Assembly: GCF_910592395.1 (NCBI RefSeq)
Contig: NC_088316.1
Coordinates: forward strand, 16,616,001 to 16,680,000
DNA: 64,000 nucleotides
Direction: 5' to 3'
Source: Lineus longissimus
Taxonomy: Eukaryota > Nemertea > Pilidiophora > Heteronemertea > Lineidae
Notes under the pieces: generated by a model
The model's database searches: none
What the model was told of the DNA's origin: nothing
What the model saw: the letters and a program-made list of their open reading frames with translations, nothing else
Program-made: the position numbers and the translations under genes
Shown here: one piece after another, positions 11,150-23,700 of the stretch
Layout: each line of letters begins with the position of its first letter
Position numbering within the stretch: the first letter of the stretch is position 1

Positions 11150-14100
11150 TAATTAGTTAGTAGAGTATATTATCTTTTTTTAATTGGGCTTTTCAATCGA
11201 GTATATAGCCGAATCCTGCTCGATCTGATGATAGCACCAAATTGTTTGATGGTAATCTGGATGGAACAAGCTGTTAGCTGGGCCGAAGTGCAAAAGGTCA
11301 TTCTTCTCACTGAAGAGGAGTCTGGGCCAGCCACTTTACATGACTGAGATGGCCCAAAATCATTGGGTGGTGCAAAAACAGATGATATTCAGGAGTAGCA
11401 AAGGCCACTTAATGACACACTTTAGATGAAGTCAAAATACTACCGCACATATTCTGGGGTGACGAGTTGTAAGCTTATATCAACAATGGTTCCGACTTGC
11501 AATTTAACCCTGGACTGCGGTTAAAGTCCTTTGAACTTCTAAGTTTCAGTTGAAATAAAACAATATGTTCTGCCAAAAGTCGGTGTGCGATTTTCTTCTG
11601 AAATGGCAGGGGAAGTAAGATATGATGTCGGAGAGTTTGAGTGCTGTCCCAGTTACACATGAATGGCATTCTGAACCATCAGAGTTACTGTGTAAGTAAC
11701 CTGGTTTAACCGCGTCCTGGTCGACAGAGTGGATCCAAAACTTAAGGGTCAAGATGATGAATGGACGATAGTACGGTGTATATCATTGGGTCGTTCTTTC
11801 ACAAGGAAGACACAGAAGCCTAATTTGCAAACAATTAATTTATTGTACAAAACAATGACAAAACCATTACAGGACGATCCATGGCACTACTGCGTTCCAA
11901 ATGCCATACTACAAACCAAAATGAATAGCCACATCAGATTTTTCCATATACCAAGCCTTCCACCTAAGATACGTCCAACTGGACCAAATTTGTCCTTTCA
12001 ACTAACAAGCTGGAGGCGTCTGGATAAGTCAACTATTCTCATGATATCAGAGTGGTTAGTAGTATTGAATCTGGACCTAACAGGAATGAAGTATGTACAT
12101 GCATCACGACTAGCATGTGAGGAATTAATGATGACTTTCATGAATTAGAATACTAGCAGATGTAACAACATGTAATAATTATTTCCACTTTTCCAAAAGT
12201 TTTGTTTTGGTCCGAGAACAGTGGAGGGTTAGGAAACCTGTTGTGACCTCATGAAATCTACAGTTAACTGCACAGTGAGACATCGACCTATACTCTTGTA
12301 CCACTGTCTAATCCTGTTCCTTAACTAACGGCACCACTGCCCCTCAACTAATGCTGAACTGTCTATCAACACTGTCCTTTAACTGCCACCTTTAGCCACA
12401 TGACTGCCGATACACTTCCTCATTATTCAAAAATAAATATTTTCAAAAAAAGGTCTGCAGATGGAAAGCTCACAAAATTGATTATCAAGCAATAAATACT
12501 GGAATACAAGGTATAAATGCGTAATAACTAAAGGCAAAACACTCATTATTTGAAAGACAATATTCAAGTTCCACAGTTTTTCGCACATCTGGGGTTTTGC
12601 ACAAAGAGCCTTGGTTTTTTTTCAAAGGGCTTCACCAACAACATCATTGACCACTTTCAATGATGAAATTGTGGTGATCCCTGGTAGCTTTTCTGAATGA
12701 ATGGAAGTGAGACTTCCATCATGTCAATTTAAATGGCGCAACAAACTTTGCAAATTGTGGATTTATCTGCAGTGGCCTGTTGGAAATTCACAGTGCTCAT
12801 GTAATAAAGAGAAAATATGGCCCTTTTCTTGGGCATATTGAATTTTTCTGTCCCTTGATAACAACATAGGGCTATTTTTAATAAATAACGAGAGGATTCT
12901 TGAAGACACAAATTGCAATGACGTCATGAAGTTTGAAGTACAATTCCTGGACTAAAACCATATAAAGGTCTAAAATAGAGGCTCTTCTCTCATTATGCAG
13001 AGTACAAGACTAAGATAATTCAGTCATGGAGTTACTGCTTATAGATGATTGGGTCATACGCTTTAAATGCACGTTGTATTTTATTTCTAGGTAGAATAGG
13101 AGAGCTATTCATACTGCATCGCATGGTGTTAAATACACCAATACAAAGCTGTTGAACTGTTGACATACGAGCAGAGATGACTCCTATGACTGAGCACCGA
13201 ATCCATAGGATTTGTAATGATTCCATCCCAACTAGGACTAATGCCACCCACACTATCTACAGCAGTGAGCACAACAGACTCGTCATTCAAGCTAGGATGA
13301 ATATAGATTTCGACAAACATTTTGATAATTGCGAATCGTCACAAGATAAAGACAAACATCAGTATGCACATGCAATCCATAGGATTGATTAAATCACAAT
13401 TATTACTTCTACAAGATATTATAATTCGCAGAGCAATTTTATGGTAATTGTGCATCGCTCAGAAATAATGCCGAGGACAACTGGAACAATTTATTTCTAA
13501 TTTTTTGAATATTTTTGGTGATCCTGCCTCTTGATGGGGAAATGAGTATTGTCAGGGGAATGACATGAAAGTTTTTTTGTCAACTATACTTATAAAGTTT
13601 GCCTAAAGTCTTGAGTAATTTACACACATTGTTGGTTCAAAAATACTCGAGCCAGAATCTTTGCTGAAACAAATTATTTTTTTTAAGTTTACCCCAATAC
13701 TTTCATAATTCAACACCTTTCAAATCACAAATCCTAAAAATACTGAAAGTCCCATCAGAGACAGAACCAATTTTATTTCTACGGCTGACCAATTGCATTA
13801 AATGCAAAAAAAATTGTGACACGTGGGAAGTTATTACTTGTATAAAAAGACAGTCCATTTCCCCTCAAAAATGAGAGTTATTATTTCTAGCCTGCCCCAA
13901 ACTGATCGTGAAGCAATGCATTATACATGTATGTGCATTTATACTCTGCATTTTGATAATGTCACAATACAAAAAAAACAACTGGCAAACCGTCATGGTC
14001 ATCTATCCTAAATAAACGGGAAACAAATACATTTTTTTGAATTGTGCAAACCTATTAACATAACAGGTCATCAGAGCACCCACTCCCTGTACGAATCCTC

Positions 14101-16663
14101 GACAAATTTTCAACCCAGAATTTATTTTCCCCCATGTTTGCACAACTCCAAATTAAAATTCCTTACATATTCATTTTCAATATACGTCTGCTTCCAGAAC
14201 GATATTCAAGCCAATACAGTGATGAAATATAAATGCAAAGACATATAAAAACACAACAAAGACAACAGTGAGATCAGTGGATTTGATTCACTTCAAGGTC
14301 ACCAATATCCCCTACGACAGGATTTTGTACATGGATTAAACGGGAGTCACGATTGGGCAAAATGTAGGAGTCAATATGTCATTGCCATAAATGGTGTTCC
14401 CATATTATGGCAAGAACACTGATTCTGTCATATAAACACATAATTTATTCATCAACTGGAGCATGGAGAACTAGAACTGCACAAGTGAGTGAGTCTTAAG
14501 AAGGACTTGTGGGGATCTAGTTCTCAGTGCTCCAATTGACGAAATAGATGTGTCCCACTTACTCATTTTCAAATAAGTATGAGAGCTCGTAATATTGTCT
14601 ACTCAAAGAGTTCTAACGAAACTCAATGAGGTCCCACCACAGCAGTGTTTAAAAGTTTGCTCGAACTGATTGTTGACAAATTCTGATTGATTAAGCACCA
14701 ACTCTTCTTATCTGACAACACAAATTCTAGAGAACTTGGGTCAGAATATAAATACCGATTGAATACCAAACTGATGAAACTTACAATTCATTTTTAATGA
14801 TACACCCTGTAGTGTAGCACCCGTTAATAGGTCATGTGAGTTTGGGTTGAAGAAATTAAAGGACATTCCTTAAGTGGGATGAATTGTAAGTGAACCATTG
14901 CGAGGATGAGTGGGAGGGGTAATGTTCGCTGAACAGATGGAGTCAGGGGTCCTTTACTCCACCTTTATATGATGTATGAGTAATGTAGGTCTACATGTTG
15001 TTTCTCATACATGTATTGCATTGATGTAGCATTATTACATTCATTACTATGTACAATACAATTCGATATCAAGTCAGACATCATAATGAGACTGTTTAGA
15101 ATATAAATATAAAATACCTCCGACAGTATCAGTGATCGATCATCAGAGTAACCATGGAGAGATTGCATTTAAGAATAAGACATGACGTGCTCAGGTTAAC
15201 CCTTAACAGCCATGAAAGTGAGATTGCGTTTTAGAGCACATAACCATGTGTGTGCCACAAGTTGTTATAATGCACATTTTCAACACACAGTAATAATATC
15301 ATCAAGTTGTTCAGTTGAATATGAAGAAGCAATTGCACAAGAAGAAAGCTTCCAATACAATGCAGCTTCTGTCAATTCACTTCCTGTAACCTCGAGCAAT
15401 GAAATAACCAGCAGCCCCTCCATACCGCACAAGCACAATGTACAAATATTTCTCCAAAACCATCTTGAGCCTTGCATCCTTCATCACACCTCTTTCCAAC
15501 GAGGAAGTCACCAAAATATTCACAAACACGTTTCAACACAACATTACTACACTGTACCAATTAATCTATTTTTACGCAAAAGCGACCAGTCGTCTTGGAT
15601 ACCAAGACTTTTCAAATCGATATATAAGGTCAATTCATTTGTGGACTTAATTTGGATTTGAAATCCTAAGAGTGCTTGGTTGAAATCTCCACTGGATACA
15701 AGTCCAACCACAATCCAAAGTTATTCCCCTTGGTGAAATGTCCCATATAATTCACAATGTATTTTTTAACACAACAACACAAACAGTACAAAAAGTTTAT
15801 TCAAAGGTTCAATCAAGCACTCAATTCATCTTGGATACCAAGACTTCAATTATTTCCAACTTGCAAAAAAGGCCAACTATTGACTTTAAAATTGATTCAT
15901 GTTTCTGATGTAATTATCTTTGAGGTCAGAACCTGCAATGGTAGCTGACCACCACCCATCAAATAACCATGAGTGAAAACCATCATTTAGTGCAAAACTT
16001 GGGAATCTGAAGGACCCTTAATTTTTCCCCTCATGTTCTCAAAAGTCACCCCGAGTGTGGACCAGTCTTTTTGACACCCACAGACAAAAAGGACATTCAA
16101 CCAAGTCAATGCATTGGGAATTCACTGATGAGAATTTCACGGAAGCTTCAGTATTGATGCTAAGCAGTAACAACTCAAGAAAGATATTCGGAGTCTTACT
16201 GAGAGGTGGATATTTACTTGAAACAACAAGCCAATGTTCGTTAAGAGATTTTCCTTTCTCGGTAGGTTTTCAAAAATCACTTGACCAGGTCCTCCAGAAC
16301 TCAAGCACAAGTAGTCCACCGGGATTGCAGGACCTGTATACACTATCAATTCCTGTTTATTGGGTTTAAGTTATCAGCCCACACAATGGTGGAAATATCA
16401 ACACATGTTTACAATGTCTTGTTCTGCAGCTTGTTGGCCGAACACTTGGGAAAACTATTCCCCGGCATCGCATAAATCTTCTTGCTTCGAATTCGACAAG
16501 CAACCGATATTCAGGCGGAAGGAAAACTCAAACTTCCAATTGATGAATAGTTTCACAGAAAATCTACAACCCTTCGAATGAGAAAACGCCTGATCTGTAA
16601 TTGTCTTTGCCATAGCAACAAGATCGTAATTCAGATCAGATGCCAGGGAAAATGCTGAGTACC
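11150..16663. other. Convergent intergenic region and probable SLC6 3' UTR
   Basis: NOXRED1 (plus) and the SLC6 gene (minus) end towards each other here. I see no protein family in any of the short open frames. Minus-strand AATAAA words (TTTATT on plus) occur at 15796-15801 and 11839-11844, either of which could end the SLC6 transcript. The DNA is AT-rich, with one long imperfect hairpin at 14448-14547. Confidence 0.5.
14448..14547. repeat. Long imperfect hairpin / small foldback element
   Basis: The left arm ATTCATCAACTGGAGCATGG...AACTAGA pairs with the right arm TCTAGTTCTC...TGCTCCAATTGACGAAAT, giving a stem of roughly 45 bp with mismatches. An inner CACAAGT/ACTTGTG stem extends it. It lies in the probable 3' region of the SLC6 gene. 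It could be a decayed miniature element or a miRNA-like hairpin; the sequence alone does not decide. Confidence 0.55.
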
Positions 16664-19600
16664 TCACACTTGCGTTGAAACGTTCAGATCTAAATCAATC
16701 GTGCGAATGAACGGTTGCTTTTCCTTTGAATTTGATGATTCCTCTGTAGAGATATTCAGACGGATTCTGTTTTTCAGATCAGATGGAAGATTTGCAATGT
16801 ATTGCTCCCTGTGCTCTGTCAGGGCTGGGCCCCATTCTGGTTCTGGTTTTATCAGTATCTTTGCTCTCTGGAAACAGAATTAGTAAAAATTGATGTTTCA
16901 AAATCAATGCAAGGATGACAAATAGTTACACAATAACATGACGTGTGTTCTGAAATGATGTGAATTACTTTCTGATTCCCAAAGAATTCCATAAATTTCA
17001 TGCCAACTCCTAGCCTTACCTCGATAAATGTTCCTGGCGTTCTGAGGAATTCGAACACCATGCTGATCGGTAATGGCACCATTGAAACAAGGGCCAACAT
17101 CCATCCACATCCAACTGCCCACTGTGGATATGCATATTCACCGTAGCTCACTGGTACATGCTGCACTATGCTGAACAGGAACACGAACTGAAAAGGGGAG
17201 GACACGTGTTCAGAGTTAAGTTATTTTGGTGAAGTTGCACTAGCATCAAGCTTAATACTATAGGTAATGGTGAAATCGATCAATGGTGACCTAATTCATC
17301 ACAGCAATGCCCACAAGCCTCAACAGAATTGTAACAAAGACTTACCACAATGATGCATGGTGTAATTCCACACCAGACGATCTTCCACCAGATACAAGGC
17401 TGGTATCCTATCATCAGGGAGATATCCTTGTAAAACTGATTAACTCCTAAAAAACATGAACAAGATGGATGAAAATATGTTGGAACACTTTTCTGAATGT
17501 CTGCAGGAACAGATACTTTGCAATTTAAATTGCAGGCAACAGAGGTTTAAAGTGGTTCGCAGGCTGCTATAGTGGTATATGAAATCCAAAAGGGCTAACT
17601 TCACTAAAATTTAGAGTTGGGGAAATAATGGTGGGTTTTGTACAGAATCGTGTTATGCTTCACTGTATGAAACTCATCAGATCTACTCACCATAAACATA
17701 ACAGATTGCGATCAGTTCAGTGAACGAGATGATCATTAGTGAAAACGTGGAGCTGTACCAGTCCATGATTTGGAGGACGTAGATCCCGCCCTGGAAGATG
17801 CAAGGTATCCCAAGCAGCATCTCCAAAGCACACAGCATCGCAACGATGAGGGCTTTCTTTTTCTTGAGGAGGTGAGGGAAGGCGTCAATGATGGCACTGG
17901 TCATGGTCTCAAACATACCAAACTGCAATGAAGAGACATTCCACATTCTGATTAAAAATTTGGAAGTCTTCCTCAGAATTCAGGGAAAATTACTTAACAT
18001 GGTCTCAAACATATATTTTGAATCAGTCCTAAGAGAAAAGTAGAATCTGGAGGAAAGAACTTAAAAAAAACTTTCTGTTCCCCTCTCGCAAGATTTCCCA
18101 ATTATTACCAAGTAGAGTTATTTACAGATAAGAGATCCAACACAAAATTATTACAAGAGAAATACCAAGGAGGTCTCAGAGGTAGGGTTGAATGTGCCCC
18201 CCCCTCCCCCCGGCAATCTACCAGAGCTCAGGTAATGCCATGAACCCAATTTAAGGAGTATACAATATATTTCAAAACCCTCCGTAGAACTTCAATACAC
18301 TGAAATGGGAAACAAAATATTAACAAAGACCTGTTCACAGCACATGACAACAACAAATGCAAAAAAGACATAGCACATCTCCGAACCTGAGTGTCCAAGC
18401 CAACCATGAAGACCATCACGAAGAATAGAATAGACCACACTGGTGCAACTGGGAGCCTGGCCACAGCAGCTGGGTAAACCACGAAGATCAGACCAGGTCC
18501 TAGAAACAGAAATATATACTGATATAATTTTCAAAGTGAGACTGCATACCTGACTGTCCAAGCCAACCATGAAGACCATGAGGAAGAACAGAACAGACCA
18601 GAGGGGTGCAACGGGCATTCTAGCCACGGCAGCTGGGTACACCACGAAGATCAGCCCCGGCCCTACAAGTAGAAGTATACATTCATTTTCAAAAAATCTG
18701 TTCAAAAATCATTCAAAAAAAAGGAATAAATTGATTACTCAAATTACTCTCTCGATTAAAAAAGTAGTCTGCGTGCTCTAATTTTTATCACCTATGCATA
18801 AAACAAGAGTTGAGGTGGCAGACGACATAAATTATGCAAAGTCAGTGTAAACCGGTTGATAGTGTTACGAAATTTATTCAAATCAAGTTGGTAAACAAAG
18901 CAAAATATTTATTTTATGCCACCATCATACGAACTTGGTATGCAATGGGTGTACATCAAATAAATGATTTCATTTGCCAGGAATTACGACATATCTAATG
19001 TTCTAAGAAGAACTTGTAGGTTACCACGGTGGCCCTACCTGCACTTTTGAGCAAAATATTTGATCATTGAGATGCAACTCGATGCAGTGCTGCCATCTAT
19101 AAAGAATGACAGAGAGAAGTCTTTTCTCTTCTCTCTATCTTCTCATAGAATACGGTTCAAGGTTCGACACAAGACATGTGTACATGGTTGAAGAGAATCA
19201 TTTCACACCATTTTGAAATCAATGCACAAGTGTCAGAAATAACAGCTAATTTGTCTCACACATTAGTTGGTGACAAATCACGCCTCAATTGATAGGCACA
19301 TGCCGTTTACTTGACATCCCGCAGAAATCATGTGAAAATGCACAGTTACATGTATCACCCCAATAAAATTGATTTATAAGTGAAACAGGTGTGGTACTCC
19401 CCTGCACTCGGATGACATGGGGCTGTTGAATAACAAAACACCTGCTGCTTTTTATTTTTTTAGGTGTGAATTCCTAGTTACCAATTATCTCTATTTCATG
19501 ACTGTCATGTTGTACTGACCTTGTGTGACGACATCTTCTATGTCTCGTCCAGTTTCGTGAGCCATGAATCCGATGATGGAGAAGATGACGAATCCAGCAA

Positions 19601-20740
19601 AGATGCTGGTACCGGAGTTCAAGCAGGGCACGATCAGCGCATCTCTGAAAAGAGATTATTAAAAGAATATGAACCTCCCTGAAAGATGACCTTCTAACAA
19701 AATGAAATGGCCAGGGCCATTGTGCTCACCTCATGTGGAGGAAAGATGGATAAAGAGCATGGTATTGTGTCACGTAGTGTTAGGTTTGATGTAGGTCCAA
19801 GCAATTACAATTTCCCCAAAATGGCCAATTTACAGTACATTCGACCTCTGTGACCTTGAAAAGTAGGTCAAATCAAAGAAGACCCGGGTGACACATTGAA
19901 TGGTTGTTAGAATTAGATGTACCTATGATATAAAATTGGTGCCAATCGGGCAAGTCATTACTAGGAATAATGGCATTTTGAAGAATTTAGGATTTGGCCC
20001 CCTCCCTGGAGGCCAAACGGCAAATCAGATCGCACCAAACTTCGGTACCTGAGATCACCTGACCAAGGGGTACATGTGTACTTAATTTGTGATCAATAGT
20101 CATTGCAGTTAAGAAACGTGCCATAGTTACGGCCTGACAGCGAATTTACGCCATTTGACCTCTGTGACCTTGACAAGAAGGTCAAATTAAAAACCTGTGT
20201 GACATATACTGTATGGTGGTTAGATGTACCCATGATATCAAATTGGTGGCAATCAGGCAAGAAGTTAAGGAATAATCACATTTTTAAGGTTTTTGGATTT
20301 TGCCCCCTGGTGGTCAAGTGGTGAATCATATTGGACCAAACTTCGGTCCCTGAGATCACCTGACTAAGGGGTAAATGTGTACCAAATTTGGTATCAATAG
20401 TCATTGCAGTTTAGAAACGTGCCATCGTTACATCCTAACGGCCAATTTACACCATTTGACCTCTGTGACCTTGAAAAGGAGGTCAAATCAAAAACCCGGA
20501 GGATATATGATGCACCTTTGCTAGAAGTACCTACCATATTTTTTTCAAAATTTCCCGACTACTATTAAGGGAGATATTGCATATTTTCACTTTTAACGTT
20601 TGGCCCCCTGGTGGCCAAACCATGAAACGAATCGGACCGAAACTTGGTCTCCAAGGTGTCATTACATAAGGGTACATGTCTACTAAGTTTCAACTCAATA
20701 GCTCTAACAGTTACGAAACGTGCCCTGCTAACGGACGACG

Positions 20741-20772
<32 letters not shown>

Positions 20773-23700
20773 ACGACGGACGCCACGGTATGGGATAAGC
20801 TCACCTCTGCTAAGAGGTGAGCTAAAAAGCAAAGGTGAGGAGGAAATTATCATGATGTCACTCATTTGTTTTATTGCCCAAGAGATAACATAGCCAAAAG
20901 AATCGAATGGCATGCCAATGGGAAAGAAACCTCCACTTTGCATTGCCTGCACCTGGGAAAACAATCAAGGTATCATCAAAAAACTTTGGTCTATGCCATC
21001 AATCTCTGAAAATAATTTTCATCTAAATTTCGCCCAAGGTAAGGGGAATCACACGATTTTGGAAGTCAATGCCCTCATAAACCTTTCTCCATGGCAGGTC
21101 TCATATCACATCAAGTATCACGAAACAAACAGACATCGTTAATCTTGTTACCAGGTAAAATGTACTCATGCCAAAACGACAGTGCTTTTAGATTCTGTTT
21201 AACTCCAGTCTGCCACATTTTTTGCCATTTTTGGGTATTGCGACCTATTACATTTGTTGGATTAATACATCTATATAGCTATATTTCTATATCTATATTT
21301 TAAGGATATGTCTGTCTTTAGATTAAAATGCCCATTAACAAAATTTCATTATCACACCCAATAACCCAAGAACCGGAACACATGGCCACGTGTTCCAGTT
21401 ATTGGCCAGCCACATTAGAACATTTCAGGGTAATTTTCCATACATCAGGCGGCAATGCTGCACCTAAAAATAGACCTGTATGACTAACACGGCTAACACG
21501 ATATTCAATAGATCCACAGCATAAGCACATCAATAATGCTTGGTGGTCATGGCAACACATACCTCAGACTGTACAGCAGTAATAAGTACAACCTCTAAGC
21601 ACTGCCAGGAATGAATGCTGTTCTTAATCAGGACGTGTCCTTATTGCAGAGGTCAACTTGCGTACAATTTACCCATTTGGAACTCCTGATAGAGAGTGTG
21701 TCCTGCTAACAGAGGTGTCTGCAGGGAGGTTCCACTTTGTTCTTCCCTTAAGAATGCTATTCACAATGAAAGGAAAGGCAGTCCCTTCAACCAAAATAGG
21801 AATTGGTACTGCGCAGTTCAGAGTTGAGTAGCCAGCTTTATTCTTGAGAATTTAACAATGGAGGCGCCTCTGTCACAGACAGGAAGCTCCTGCATTCTGT
21901 TTGAACGTCCTTCTCTAGGTCCATGTCAACCCTGCATATCAAGGAGATGCAGCAACTGAATACACTGCCTTGAGGTGAAATTTCTAATTGAGAAATAGAT
22001 TTTCAGTATGCCCCAAACATGAAAGCAGACTTTCACTGAATAATGGTGTCTACGCTACTGCAATTGACCACAATCATTCTGTTGCATTAACTAACCCCAT
22101 CAATTTTAAATGGTTGTTTTTGTACAAACTTTGGACACTTTGATATTGAACCTTGTTTTAAAATGTGTCAGTACATACGGTCTGTCTGTGCCAACAATTT
22201 CGAAAGGTCACAAGTGTTGTAAGGCTTAAACCTTAACTCAAAATTACACGCAATTCATGACTACCTCACGCCTTGCCAATGTAGAAGAACTACCAGATGC
22301 CGCCATTTACACAGCCGATCCCTTAATCTTCTTGCCATGAATATACGCATTCAACTCAGAACCCACACGTATCAGATGGAGCAGTTTCCATAGCAACCCA
22401 AGAACCGTTCTTATTTCTTTATCAAGGCGTATTATCATGTCGTCAGCGGCAATGCTTTAGAACGGCTGACTCGGCAAAATCAATGCGGTTGCAGGCGATA
22501 GAAACTATTCAGACAGAATGTGTAAAGGTCAACAAGAAATTGCGTAATTCCGATGAATCATTTGAATTTAACAATTGGAGGGGGGTTCGACAGATTTAAA
22601 ATAGCCTTCAAAAAGAATTGTCTGAAGGTTTATTTTTCCATTATCTGATATCAATGTATTTTTATGGTCGGGAATTCTGGGGATTCATTTAGTGAAGACA
22701 TCGGACACCCATGTCAAAGGTTCGTCAATGTGTTTTCAACTTAACTTATTAGTCAAGAAGCTTGCTGATGTCCAAGGATGTGATAATGTAATCTTTTCTA
22801 TCAAACCCAACTCTCATCTGGTTCAGGGAGCAGAAGGACATACATGTAACAGAGCATATTACAAGACCTTGGTACATTGTGTACTTAACTCCTTGGCAGT
22901 CCTCCTAAACGTCAGCAGTGAAAGGATCGCTATCCTTGATGTTTTTAAAAATGTCTCACCTGTAACAGTTGTTGCGGAACTTGTTATAACTTGACATGGT
23001 GATCAGGGCTCCCCACGCTGCTCCGATGGAGTAGAAGATCTGCATGGCCGCATCACCCCACACCTGAACAAGAGAAACATGAAAACAGGCATTAGTCAAC
23101 TTGCTTGGGTCCAACAAAGTAGCTAAAACACAAAAACACGGTGACCATTAGTAGAGAATATGCAGCAAGAGGAGCAACTGGCCTGATGGTCATTTGAAGT
23201 CCATGGAATCAATAACTTCCAAGGGTTTTTTGAGGGAAAGTTTTCTAAGCTCTCATTTCATAATGGACGGAAAATGATCTTTATCGGAACAGCTGTTAAT
23301 CAGAAAGTGGAGTTCTTTTTCTCTTGCTTAATGCATGTAAAATGGTAAGTTCCATTGGGAATTGTCTTTAAAATTTTTTTATTCCTTGAAAATTTAAGTT
23401 TTTCACTACAGCAGATTTTCAACCCCGCACCATTAGAATTATAAACAGACACTACACGAACATCTACAGACTACTTAAACCGTAAACCACGTTTTTAATA
23501 TTATTGCAGCCAAATGATTCTCATAATTACAAAAATGGTCGTTTGGACCGTGTTAGAAAGGATGAAATGTTCGCGAGTTCCCCCATGCAGCATTTTAGGT
23601 TAACCCAAGTAAGCGCAAGCAACTAGGAGCCAATTCCTCTAGAGGTGTGCACCGCAAGGACTTCAGGCTTGTCAGGCCTTCCAATTACATGAACACCTTT

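Noticed and set aside
11729-12148. 139-codon plus-strand open frame
   Set aside because: No recognisable motif, composition like surrounding noncoding DNA, and it lies in the convergent 3' region.
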